Shown here piece by piece: positions 7,442-15,560 of a DNA stretch of 64,000 bases. Source of the stretch: Microbaculum marinum (lineage in GTDB: Bacteria; Pseudomonadota; Alphaproteobacteria; Rhizobiales; Tepidamorphaceae); the NCBI RefSeq assembly GCF_042646165.1, contig NZ_JBHRTC010000012.1; one strand, given 5' to 3'. The position numbers were made by a program, and so were the translations under genes. Below the pieces are notes generated by a model, which had not been told where the DNA came from, ran no database searches, and saw nothing but the letters and a program-made list of their open reading frames with translations. How positions within the stretch are numbered: position 1 is the stretch's first letter; the number at the start of each line of letters is the position of its first letter.

Positions 7442-8578
7442 ATGAAATCGATCAACAGACGCACCGTATTGAAGGGGACCGCCGCGACCGGCGTCGCGCT
7501 CGCCGCCCCGGCAATCCTGAAGGCCGGCGATGCCCTCGCCTCGTCCGGCACCGTCAACGTGTTCGCCTGGGGCGACTACGTCCAGGACAACATCAAGGAC
7601 GCCTTCGAGAAGGAGACCGGCATCACGGTCAACCTGTCGACCTACGGCTCCAACGACGAGGCCGAGAACAAGCTGCGCGCCGCCGGCGGCAAGGGCTTCG
7701 ACGTGGTGTTCCCCTCCGTCGACACGGGCCCGAACTACTACAAGGACAACCTGCTCGCCGAGATCGACGAGTCGAAGTTCAAGGTCGACGAGGTGATCCC
7801 GTCGATCTACCGCGCCTCGATCAACCTGGGCGCCACCAACCGCGGCAAGCGCTACCTGATCCCGTGCGACTGGGGCACCGAGGGCATGACCTGGGATTCC
7901 GAGACGATGCCCGACCTCAAGTACGGCGTCATCTCCTACGGCGACATGTGGAAGCCGGACATGAACGGCCAGGTCGCCGTGCGCCAGAAGTCGGTGCTGG
8001 TCAGCCTGGCGATCTACCTCGACGCCACCGGCGAGGTGAAGTCGAACCGCGCCATGGACCTCTACAAGTCCGAGGAAGAGTGCAAGCGCGTCTTCGAGGC
8101 GGTGACCAAGTACGCGATCGAGCACCGCCAGAACATCGGCGCCTTCTGGAACAACGCCACCGAGGCGACCGCCGCGTTCACCGATGCCGGCTGCACCATC
8201 GGCCAGACCTGGGACACCACGGGCATCCTGCTGCACCGCGACACCAATCCGAAGTGGCGCTACACGATGCCGAAGGAAGGCGGACTGGGCTGGATCGACA
8301 CCATGGGCATCCCGTCGGGCGCCGAGAACGTCGACCAGGCCTACGCCTTCATCAACTTCATGCTGACGCCCGAGGCCGGCGGCATGTTCGCCAACAACAC
8401 CGGCTACAACTCGGCCGCCGTGGATGCCGACAAGCATCTCAACGACGAGCAGAAGGCGGCCTTCCAGATGGCCTACCCGGACCCCGCCGCGATCGACAAT
8501 CTGTGGTGGTGGCCGGCGCAGACCGACTTCTTCGCGTCGCTGCGCTCGCTGTATTCGGAGCAGCTCACCAACGCCTGA
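7442..8578 (+). CDS. ABC transporter substrate-binding protein, spermidine/putrescine type
   Basis: The 378-residue product is a PotD/PotF-type periplasmic binding protein. The N-terminus MKSINRRTVLKGTAATGVAL is a twin-arginine signal with Ala-rich h-region, cleaved probably after DALA. The mature protein starts with TVNVFAWGDYV, typical of the polyamine-binding class (vFnWgdYi), and continues with FEKETGITV, FDVVFPS, a hinge around IPCDWGTEG and a C-terminal domain ending NLWWWPAQTDFFASLRSLYS. Trp and acidic residues of this type line polyamine-binding clefts, but related proteins take other amines, so the ligand is not fixed. It is the first gene of a four-gene transport operon and is followed by a hairpin that may reduce readthrough into the ATPase. 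Confidence 0.88.
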   Translation: MKSINRRTVLKGTAATGVALAAPAILKAGDALASSGTVNVFAWGDYVQDNIKDAFEKETGITVNLSTYGSNDEAENKLRAAGGKGFDVVFPSVDTGPNYYKDNLLAEIDESKFKVDEVIPSIYRASINLGATNRGKRYLIPCDWGTEGMTWDSETMPDLKYGVISYGDMWKPDMNGQVAVRQKSVLVSLAIYLDATGEVKSNRAMDLYKSEEECKRVFEAVTKYAIEHRQNIGAFWNNATEATAAFTDAGCTIGQTWDTTGILLHRDTNPKWRYTMPKEGGLGWIDTMGIPSGAENVDQAYAFINFMLTPEAGGMFANNTGYNSAAVDADKHLNDEQKAAFQMAYPDPAAIDNLWWWPAQTDFFASLRSLYSEQLTNA

Positions 8579-8583
8579 TACCG

Positions 8584-8620
8584 AAGGGCCGCTCTCCGCA
8601 AGGGAGCGGCCCTTTCCTTT
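8584..8620 (+). terminator. Intercistronic hairpin after the binding-protein gene
   Basis: AAGGGCCGCTC (8584-8594) pairs with GAGCGGCCCTT (8604-8614), followed by the pyrimidine run CCTTTCC. It sits 6 bases after the stop. Partial terminators here commonly give high binding-protein and low membrane-subunit levels. Confidence 0.65.
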
Positions 8621-8653
8621 CCAGTGGCGCGCGCGGAACAGGGGAGCATCGCC

Positions 8654-9775
8654 ATGGGCGCTGCGACGGCAATGCCGGCCGATACCACGATGCGGGGCCA
8701 GGACGTCGTGCTCGACGCCGTCTCGATGGTGTTCGGCGACTTCACCGCGGTCCACCGGACGGACCTGGAGATCCGCGCCGGCGAGTTCTTCTCGATCCTC
8801 GGGCCGTCGGGCTGCGGCAAGACGACGATCCTCCGGATGATCTCCGGGTTTCTCGATCCGACCACCGGCTCGGTGCGCATCGGCGGTGCCGAGATGCGCG
8901 GGATCGGGCCGAACCGGCGCCCGACCGCGCTGATCTTCCAGAACCTGGCGCTGTTTCCGCTGATGCCGGTCTGGGAGAACGTCGCCTTCGGCCTGGAGGC
9001 GCGCGGCGTCGGCAGGAAGCAGCGCCGCGAGCGGGCCATGGAACTGATCGATATGGTCGCCCTGCGCGGCCACGAGAACAAGCTGCCCGGCGACCTGTCG
9101 GGCGGCCAGCGCCAGCGCGTCGCGATCGCCCGGGCGCTGGCGGTGGAGCCCGCCGTGCTGCTGCTCGACGAGCCGCTGTCGGCGCTCGACCTGAAGCTGC
9201 GCCAGCACATGCGCGCCGAGCTCAAGGACATCCAGCGCCGCACCGGCGTCACCTTCATCTACATCACCCACGACCAGGGCGAGGCGCTGACCATGTCGGA
9301 CCGCATCGCCGTGATGAACCAGGGCCGCGTCGAGCAGGTCGACACCACCGACGTGCTCTACGACGATCCGGCGACGCCGTTCGTGGCGACGTTCGTCGGC
9401 GAGCAGAACGTGTTCCGCGGCAGGGTCGCCGAGGTCGCCGACGGCTTCGCGGTGATCGAGGGGCCGGACGGACGGCTGCGCGGCCGCAACCGGCAGAAGC
9501 TGGCACCGGGCGACGAGGCGATGGTCTTCGTCAGGCCGGAGCGCATGCAGTTCCTGAACGGGGCCGCCCTCGACAACGTCGTCTCCGCCAGCATCGACCG
9601 CCGCGACCTGGAGGGCCCGTTCGTCAACCTGTTCCTGAAGCGGGACGGCAACGAGATCATGGTGCACCTGACCAATTCCGGCGCCGCCGGCCGCGACCTC
9701 GGCGGCGAGCAGCGGGTCGGCTTCGCCGCCTCCGACGCGCTGGTGCTGCCGGCCGGCGAGCTGGCCAGAGACTGA
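8654..9775 (+). CDS. ABC transporter ATP-binding protein, PotA type
   Basis: The product (373 residues from ATG 8654) is the ATPase of the polyamine-type importer. It shows Walker A GPSGCGKTT, Q-loop IFQNLALFP, signature LSGGQRQRVAIARAL, Walker B LLLDEPLSALD and H-loop THDQGEALTMSDR. A C-terminal TOBE-like domain follows (FVGEQNVFRGRV ... VFVRPERMQF). ATG 8654 is preferred over the in-frame GTG 8624 because GGGGAG precedes it at proper spacing and the extra N-terminus is not family-like. The stop overlaps the next start (TGATG), so translation is coupled to the first permease. Confidence 0.9.
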   Translation: MGAATAMPADTTMRGQDVVLDAVSMVFGDFTAVHRTDLEIRAGEFFSILGPSGCGKTTILRMISGFLDPTTGSVRIGGAEMRGIGPNRRPTALIFQNLALFPLMPVWENVAFGLEARGVGRKQRRERAMELIDMVALRGHENKLPGDLSGGQRQRVAIARALAVEPAVLLLDEPLSALDLKLRQHMRAELKDIQRRTGVTFIYITHDQGEALTMSDRIAVMNQGRVEQVDTTDVLYDDPATPFVATFVGEQNVFRGRVAEVADGFAVIEGPDGRLRGRNRQKLAPGDEAMVFVRPERMQFLNGAALDNVVSASIDRRDLEGPFVNLFLKRDGNEIMVHLTNSGAAGRDLGGEQRVGFAASDALVLPAGELARD

Positions 9776-10809
9776 TGGGCGCGCTGGTCCGCACCTACGG
9801 ACGCGGGCTGACGACGGTGTTCGTCGCCCTGACGGTTCTGTGGATGCTCGGCATGATCATCGTGCCGCAGCTGTTCATGGTGGAGCGTTCCTTGTGGACG
9901 CGCCAGGAAACGAGCCAGATCACCCTGCAGATCGACCGGCTCTACAACGAGATCTCCACCCTGCAGTTCGACGCGCAGGCCGCCGCCGACGCCGACAAGC
10001 CGGCCATCGAGGACAGGATCTCCGATATCGAGGAGGAGATCGCGGAACTCGAGGCGCAGGAGAAGGCGCCGCAGAGGGTCTACACGCTGTCGAACTACAC
10101 CCGCATGTCGGGCCTGCACCTGCGCATCTTCGTGCGCACGATCTTCTATGCCGCCCTGGTGACGGTGCTGGCGCTGGTGGTCTGCTACCCGATCGCCTTC
10201 GCGGTCGCCCAGGTGGCGACGCCGCGGGCGGCGGCCTTCCTGATGCTCGGGCTGATCGTGCCCTACGCCATCAACGAGCTGCTGCGCGTCTATGCCTGGC
10301 TGATGATCCTCGACTACCAGGGCGTCCTCAACACGTTCCTCGACTGGGTCGGCATCACCAACCTCGCGGCCAAGCAGTGGATCCCGTTCCTGGAATCGCC
10401 GGTCTCCGTCTTCGTGGCGATGGTCTACGCCTACATCCTGTTCATGGTCTTCCCGATCTACAACACGCTGGAGACGCTCGACCGCAACCAGCTGGAGGCT
10501 GCCCGCGACCTCGGCGCGCCGACCTGGCGCATCCACCTGCGCGTCGCGATCCCGCATGCCAAGCCGGGCATCGCGGTCGGCTGCATCATGACCTTCATGC
10601 TGTCGGCGGGCTCCTACGCGGTGCCGCAGATCATGACGCGCGGCACCTCGGGCGACTGGTTCAGCCAGACGATCTACCGGCAGTTCTTCGAATCCAACAA
10701 CTGGAACGTCGGCGCCGCCTACGCCTTCACGCTGCTGGTGGTCTGCATCGTCTTCATCTTCCTGATGATGCTGATCTTCCGCGTCGGCGTCCGCGACATC
10801 GCGCGATAG
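9775..10809 (+). CDS. ABC transporter permease, PotB type, with coiled-coil insertion
   Basis: The 344-residue inner-membrane protein has a first membrane segment (residues ~12-35) and the usual binding-protein-dependent transport block from ~115 on, including the EAA-loop region LEAARDLGAPTWRIHLRVAI that contacts the ATPase. Between them, residues ~43-98 form an unusual Glu/Ala/Leu-rich stretch (QITLQIDRLYNEISTLQ ... IEDRISDIEEEIAELEAQEK) with a heptad-like pattern, predicted to be a coiled coil in the first periplasmic loop. PotB proteins normally have only a short loop there. The start ATG overlaps the ATPase stop. Confidence 0.9.
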   Translation: MGALVRTYGRGLTTVFVALTVLWMLGMIIVPQLFMVERSLWTRQETSQITLQIDRLYNEISTLQFDAQAAADADKPAIEDRISDIEEEIAELEAQEKAPQRVYTLSNYTRMSGLHLRIFVRTIFYAALVTVLALVVCYPIAFAVAQVATPRAAAFLMLGLIVPYAINELLRVYAWLMILDYQGVLNTFLDWVGITNLAAKQWIPFLESPVSVFVAMVYAYILFMVFPIYNTLETLDRNQLEAARDLGAPTWRIHLRVAIPHAKPGIAVGCIMTFMLSAGSYAVPQIMTRGTSGDWFSQTIYRQFFESNNWNVGAAYAFTLLVVCIVFIFLMMLIFRVGVRDIAR

Positions 10810-11036
10810 GGGGGCGGGGTGGAGGACCATCGCACCGCCGGGGCCTGCATGGTTCGAGACGCGGCTGCGCCGCTCCTCACCATGAGGGGAGGGGTGGTTG
10901 CTGCAACAAACTCCCAACCTTTGCTCCTCATCCTGAGGAGGCCGCGGAGCGGCCGTCTCCCCCGGGTCCGCGCCTGGCGCGGCCCGAGGACAGGCTGCGG
11001 GCGAGGCCCCGGTCTTGACCGCACCCGGAGGCTGCA
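10810..11036. repeat. REP-like insertion between the two permease genes
   Basis: These 227 bases separate genes that are elsewhere tightly packed. They contain palindromic modules familiar from alphaproteobacterial intergenic repeats: CATGGTTCGAGACGCGG with CTCCTCACCATGAGG, CCTCATCCTGAGGAGG, and GCGCCTGGCGCGGCCCGAGG. No gene is visible. The element may form hairpins in the operon mRNA. Confidence 0.7.
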
Positions 11037-11885
11037 ATGACCGCCGCGACGCTCGCCGCGCCCGCCACTCCCGTCCGCCGCACCCGCGAGGGCCGCTGGG
11101 CGAACGTGGTGCTGAACGTCTACATGGTGATCTTCTTCATCTACCTGTTCGCGCCGCTGCTGGTGATGACGCTGGCGGCGTTCAACGCCTACGACTATCC
11201 GTCCGTGACGCAATGGCGCGGCTGGACGCTGAAATGGTTCGACGCGCTGGCGGGCGACACCCGCATCCTGCAGGGACTGCGGAACTCGATCCTGGTCGGC
11301 ATCGGCGTGATCGCCGTGTCGATCCCGCTCGGCCTGTCCGGCGCCTTTATCCTGACGCGGCTGCAGTCGCGCTGGAACGGCGTGCTCTACGGCGTGCTGG
11401 TCTCGCCGATCCTGACCCCGGGCATCATCCTGGGCATCTCGACGCTGATCTTCTGGCGCAATTTCCAGGTGCCGGGCGGGCTGTTCCTGGCGATGATGGC
11501 GCAGGCGACCTTCATCGCCTCCTATTCGATGCTGATGTTCCTGGCCCGCCTGCAGCGGCAGGACCGCAGCCTGGAGGAGGCCGCCCTCGACCTCGGCGCC
11601 TCCAGCGTCCACGTCTTCCGCCGCATCACCCTACCGTTCCTGGCGCCAACGATCTTCACCGCCGCGGTGATCGCCTTCCTCCAGTCGATCGAGAACTACA
11701 ACACGACGGTGTTCGCCATCGGCGGCAACTGGACGCTGGTCACCGAGATCGGCTCGCGCTTCCGCTTCGGGCTGTCGCCGGTGATCAACGTGATCGGCGT
11801 CATCTTCGTGGTCCTGACGATCATCGCCGCGACGGTCTACGTGATCCTGAAGGAGCGCGACCGCAAGGCGCGCATGGCGCGGTAG
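11037..11885 (+). CDS. ABC transporter permease, PotC type
   Basis: The 282-residue membrane protein has a first helix (VVLNVYMVIFFIYLFAPLLV), then NSILVGIGVIAVSIPLG opening the transport domain, further helices, and the EAA loop LEEAALDLGASSVHVFRRIT. FLQSIENYNTTVFAIGG is typical of PotC/PotI-type partners. It completes the importer with the binding protein at 7442, the ATPase and the PotB-like permease. It follows the REP-like insertion, so it probably depends on readthrough or on its own weak promoter. GGAGG lies just upstream of ATG 11037. Confidence 0.9.
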   Translation: MTAATLAAPATPVRRTREGRWANVVLNVYMVIFFIYLFAPLLVMTLAAFNAYDYPSVTQWRGWTLKWFDALAGDTRILQGLRNSILVGIGVIAVSIPLGLSGAFILTRLQSRWNGVLYGVLVSPILTPGIILGISTLIFWRNFQVPGGLFLAMMAQATFIASYSMLMFLARLQRQDRSLEEAALDLGASSVHVFRRITLPFLAPTIFTAAVIAFLQSIENYNTTVFAIGGNWTLVTEIGSRFRFGLSPVINVIGVIFVVLTIIAATVYVILKERDRKARMAR

Positions 11886-11917
11886 GCCAACCGGGATCGG
11901 AGAGCCTCAACCTCTCC

Positions 11918-12796
11918 GTCATCCCGGAAGCCGCGAAGCGGCTATCCGGGACCGCCCGCGGCCGCAGCGCTTCGGCTCCCGGCGATCCCGGCTCGCGCTG
12001 CGCTTGGCCGGGATGACGTAGGCAGAGGCGGGTCGCGATGTGCAGCCTCGATGACGTGGAGAGGGGAGCCGTATTGCCCTGTCATCCGCTGCCTGCCCTT
12101 GGGGTGGTTGGAGGCACGGGCGTCTGGAATTGCCCATGCCGGCCCCCAACACTCGTCATCCCGGAAGCCGCGAAGCGGCTATCCGGGACCGCCCGGGGCC
12201 ACGGCGCTTCGGCTCCTGGCGATCCCGGCTCGCGCTGCGCTTGGCCGGGATGACGTGGGCAGAAGCGGGTCGCGATGGGCAGCCTCGATGACGTGGAGAG
12301 GGGGAGCCGTATCGCGCTGTCATCCGCTGCCTGCCCTTGGGGTGGTTGGAGGCACGGGCGTCTGGAATTGCCCATGCCGGCCCCCAACACTCGTCATCCC
12401 GGAAGCCGCGAAGCGGCTATCCGGGACCGCCCGGGGCCGCAGCGCTTCGGCTCCCGGCGATCCCGGCTCGCGCTGCGCTTGGCCGGGATGACGTAGGCAG
12501 AGGCGGGTTGCGATGTGCGGCCGGGGTGACGTGGAGAGGGGGCGTCCGGCCGGGATGACGTGGGGGATAGCGAGGGCGCCGACCCGTCTGCTGTCGCGTG
12601 CCGTGCCGGAGCCGGCGGCAGTTGCGTCTGGATCTGCCGCATCGCTCCCCAATCGTCCCGGACGGCTGGAAGCGGCTCGCAGCAATGCCTACACTCGTCA
12701 TCCCGGAAGCCGCGAAGCGGCTATCCGGGACCGCCCGGGGCCGCAGCGCTTCGGCTCCTGGCGATCCCGGCTCTCCGCTGCGTTTCGGCCGGGATG
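11918..12796. repeat. Tandem array of REP-containing units, about 237 bp
   Basis: A ~100-bp core that opens GTCATCCCGGAAGCCGCGAA and closes GGCCGGGATGACG begins at 11918, 12155, 12393 and 12697. The first three cores are 237-238 bp apart, and the DNA between them (including GGGTGGTTGGAGGCACGGGC) is also repeated, so whole units were duplicated. The fourth core has a different flank. Ends of each core are mutually complementary. No credible gene occurs between 11886 and 12875: the open frames found there repeat with the unit. Confidence 0.9.
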
Positions 12797-12875
12797 ACGT
12801 GTAGAAGATCCGTCCGGCCGGGATGCCGTGGAGAGGGGGCGTCCGGCCCGGATGACGTGCATTGAAGCGAGCCAC

Positions 12876-13583
12876 ATGCGCCTGACGTTTCGCTGCCTGC
12901 CGGGATTCGAGGAGATCCTGCCGAAGCCGGCGCCGGCCAGGGCGGGGCTGCCGGAGTGGCTGAAGGCGATGCCGGGGTCGGCCGCGAGCGAGACGCTGGG
13001 CGGGGCGCAGGTGCGCACGCTGAAGCACTGCCCGCCGCTGATCGATGCGCTGTCCGCCGGCGTGCTGATGCCGCTTGCCGCAGACGTGACGGTCGCCGGC
13101 GGCACCCTGTCGTGGGACTGGGAGGCGCCGCGGGTGCCGGGGCTGCGCCATACGCGCTCGCCGATCGGGCTGCACGTGCCCGAACAGGCCGCAGGCACCC
13201 CGTTCGCGGTGGCCGACACGCAGTTCGTCGTGAAGTTCACCAATTTCTGGGCGCTCGAGGTTCCGGACGGCTGGTCGGTGCTGTTCACCCATCCGCTGAA
13301 CCGCGAGGACCTGCCGTTCCGCACCCTGTCGGGCGTGGTCGACTGCGACAGGTTCAAGGACGGTTTCGTCCATTTTCCGGCGCTGTGGACCGACCCCGGC
13401 TTCGAGGGCGTCCTGCCCGCGGGCACGCCGGTGGCGCAGGCCATTCCCGTCCGCCGCGAGGCGATCGAGATCGTCACCTCGACGATGGACGAGACGCATC
13501 TCGACGCCCATCGCGAGATCGAGGATGGTCTGTCCGACGATCCGGGCCTGTACCGGAAGGCCTTCCGGATCGGGCCCGGGTAG
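12876..13583 (+). CDS. Conserved hypothetical protein of unknown function
   Basis: The 235-residue product starts MRLTFRCLPGFEEILPKP. It has no signal peptide or membrane segment. Recognisable blocks are LPEWLKAMP, TLKHCPPLIDALSAGVLMPL, SPIGLHVPEQ, VVKFTNFWALEVPDGWSVLF, HPLNREDLPFRTLSGVVDCD and HFPALWTDPGFEGVLPAGTP. The pattern resembles small proteins that I associate with DUF6065, but I cannot confirm this. ATG 12876 is chosen because the in-frame upstream part is REP sequence. It is followed 33 bases later by a thioesterase gene on the same strand, so co-transcription is likely. Confidence 0.6.
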   Translation: MRLTFRCLPGFEEILPKPAPARAGLPEWLKAMPGSAASETLGGAQVRTLKHCPPLIDALSAGVLMPLAADVTVAGGTLSWDWEAPRVPGLRHTRSPIGLHVPEQAAGTPFAVADTQFVVKFTNFWALEVPDGWSVLFTHPLNREDLPFRTLSGVVDCDRFKDGFVHFPALWTDPGFEGVLPAGTPVAQAIPVRREAIEIVTSTMDETHLDAHREIEDGLSDDPGLYRKAFRIGPG

Positions 13584-13615
13584 GCTGCCCGGCAGCAGGA
13601 ACGGGCAGGAACGCG

Positions 13616-14038
13616 ATGGACGAGATGCTGGAACGCGGCCGCGAGATCCTCGCCGCACAGCCGTTCAGCCGGCTGCTGGGCGCGGACCTCGTGCGCTGGT
13701 CGAAGGATCTGACCGAGCTGCGCGTGCCGCTGAGCGAGCACACCGGCCAGCATCTCGGCATCACGCATGGCGGCGTCATCTGCTATGCGGCCGACAACGC
13801 GCTGACCTTTGCCGGCGCGGCGGCGATGGAAAGCGGGGTCGTGACCGCGGAGATCAAGGTCAACTATCTGCGCCCGGCGGTCGGCGGCGAACTGCTTGCG
13901 CGCGCCTCGGCGATCCATGCCGGCCGCACCCAGGCGGTGGTGCGCTGCGACGTCTACGTGCGCGCCGGCGGGGCGGAGACGCTCTGCGCGACGGCGCTCG
14001 GCACCGTCCGCAAGCGCGAGGACCGGCCGGCGGGTTAG
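13616..14038 (+). CDS. PaaI-type hotdog thioesterase
   Basis: The 140-residue product fits the single hotdog domain of PaaI/YdiI-type acyl-CoA thioesterases. HLGITHGGVICYAADNALTF corresponds to the HGG motif that heads the hotdog helix, with the acidic Asp further along the helix; VTAEIKVNYLRPAVGGEL is the central strand pair. It would hydrolyse an acyl- or aryl-CoA in the cytoplasm. The substrate cannot be told. The start ATG 13616 follows GGGCAGGA. Its 3' end overlaps by four bases the 3' end of the convergent TPR gene. Confidence 0.8.
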   Translation: MDEMLERGREILAAQPFSRLLGADLVRWSKDLTELRVPLSEHTGQHLGITHGGVICYAADNALTFAGAAAMESGVVTAEIKVNYLRPAVGGELLARASAIHAGRTQAVVRCDVYVRAGGAETLCATALGTVRKREDRPAG

Positions 14039-14664
14039 TGCTTGTCGGCGGAGCCCGTCAGGACGGCCGCGTCGAGCGGCACGCGGCCGCGCCGGCCCTG
14101 GCTCATCGCCTTGAGGATCGCCGGCCGCAGCGACGGGGCCTGGCGAAACAGCGCGCGGAACGTCTCGTCGGCTTCTCCCGGCCGGCCGAGATCGCGAAGC
14201 GCTTCGGCGCGGGCGAGGCGGATCGCCGGATCGTCCGGCCGTTCACGTTCTGCGAAGTCGAGATGCCGTGCCGCCGCGTCGGCATGGCCGAGGCGCAGGC
14301 AGAGCCGGGCCGCGTTGAGCCGTGCGTCGCCGTCGGCGGGGCGCCGGCGCAGGTAGGCCTCGAACTGGTCGAGCGCATCGGCCTCGGCGCCGCGGTTCAT
14401 CAGGCTTGCGGCATATTCGAAGCGGGCATTGTCGTGGCCCGGGGCAAGCGACAGGAGCGCGGCGAGGCGTTGCTCGGCGGCCTGATCCTTGCCCAGCCGC
14501 TTTTCCACGAGGGCGAGGTTGTAGGCCAGCGAGACATCGGCAGGGGCATGGGCGAGCAGGCCGGTCAGGGCGGCTTCGGCGGCGGTCCAGTCGCCGGCCG
14601 TCAGCGCCGCGGAGGCCGCGCGGGCGAGCTGCTGCGGATCGGAGGTCGTGTCGATCACGCGCAT
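14035..14664 (-). CDS. TPR-repeat protein
   Basis: The 209-residue product is built of tetratricopeptide-like helix pairs, for example AGDWTAAEAALTGLLAHAPA, ALDQFEAYLRRRPADGDARL and DAAARHLDFAERERPDDPAI. There is no signal peptide or transmembrane segment, so it is probably a cytoplasmic scaffold. About four to five repeats occupy residues ~15-180; the C-terminal PAILKAMSQGRRGRVPLDAA is not repeat-like. The partner is unknown. It is a single gene, tail-to-tail with the thioesterase. Confidence 0.7.
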   Translation of the reverse strand: MRVIDTTSDPQQLARAASAALTAGDWTAAEAALTGLLAHAPADVSLAYNLALVEKRLGKDQAAEQRLAALLSLAPGHDNARFEYAASLMNRGAEADALDQFEAYLRRRPADGDARLNAARLCLRLGHADAAARHLDFAERERPDDPAIRLARAEALRDLGRPGEADETFRALFRQAPSLRPAILKAMSQGRRGRVPLDAAVLTGSADKH

Positions 14665-14824
14665 GGCCCTTTTTCCCGCGCAATCGGGCGCCAGATTTAC
14701 CTGCAGGTCAAGCCGACTACGACCGGGCCGGTGTCATTGCGCCGTCATGCCATCGCACTAACGGTGAACGTTGGCTTGCGTCCCATTCCGCCCGACCGGG
14801 GCGCGACATCCAGGAGACTGCCGT

Positions 14825-15553
14825 TTGCGATACGCGATCTATTTCGTGCCCGATCCCGACAGCGAGCTGTTCGATACCGGCACGCGCTGGCTCGGCTACG
14901 ATATCGAGACCGGGACCACCTTCTCGGCGCCGGTCATCGCCGGGCTCGAGGCTGCCGCATGGTCGCGCCTCGTCGGCGAGCCGGCGCGCTACGGGCTGCA
15001 CGCGACGCTGAAGGCGCCGTTCCGGCTCGCCGAAGGGACCGACGAGGCGGAACTGGTGGACGCGTTGCGCGGCTTCGCCAGGTCGGTGACGCCGGTGCGG
15101 CTGCCGGTCCTGTCGCTGATCAACATGCGCGGCTTCTTCGCGCTGATGCCGGCGATCCGCGACGGGCAGGTCGAGGATCTCTCGGCGGGCGCGGTGCGGG
15201 CCTTCGAGCGCTTCCGCGCGCCCCTCGGCGAGGGCGACATCGCGCGACGCCGGTCCGCCGGCCTGAGCCCGCGCCAGAACGAGCTTCTCGACCGCTGGGG
15301 CTATCCCTACGTGCTCGAGGAGGCGAGCTTCCACATGACGCTGACGGGGCGCGTGGAGGCCGACGAGACGCAGCGCGTCGAGGCGATCCTCACCGATGTC
15401 TTCGAGCCGGTGATCGGCCGCGCGCTGACCGTCGACCGCGTCGCGATCGCCGTCGAGCGCGAACCGGGTGCCCCCTTCGAGGTGCTGGCCGCGGCACCGC
15501 TCGGCCACCCGCTCGCCTACACCCGCCGGGTCGTCCAGCTCGACGCCTTGTGA
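14825..15553 (+). CDS. DUF1045 family 2H phosphoesterase-like protein
   Basis: The 242-residue product matches the DUF1045 family, often annotated as a phosphonate-metabolism protein because relatives sit in phn clusters. Two HxT motifs of the 2H phosphoesterase fold are visible: GLHATLKAPF and SFHMTLTGRV. N-terminal RYAIYFVPDPDSELFDTGTR is family-typical. The start is TTG 14825, chosen because CAGGAG precedes it by 8 bases and family members begin there; the upstream in-frame start at 14771 would add an unrelated leader. No phn genes adjoin it here. Another phosphonate-type enzyme in the window is the hydrolase at 5726-7258, too far away to be one operon. Confidence 0.82.
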   Translation: MRYAIYFVPDPDSELFDTGTRWLGYDIETGTTFSAPVIAGLEAAAWSRLVGEPARYGLHATLKAPFRLAEGTDEAELVDALRGFARSVTPVRLPVLSLINMRGFFALMPAIRDGQVEDLSAGAVRAFERFRAPLGEGDIARRRSAGLSPRQNELLDRWGYPYVLEEASFHMTLTGRVEADETQRVEAILTDVFEPVIGRALTVDRVAIAVEREPGAPFEVLAAAPLGHPLAYTRRVVQLDAL

Positions 15554-15560
15554 GGACCCC

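Noticed and set aside
7331..9667. 778-residue minus-strand frame across the binding-protein and ATPase genes
   Set aside because: Antisense shadow of two clear ABC genes; His/Asp/Arg/Val-rich composition without domains.
11918..12850. Possible CRISPR array at the regularly spaced repeats
   Set aside because: The spacers between cores are themselves repeated, the cores are about 100 bp long, and no cas genes are present. It is a REP array.
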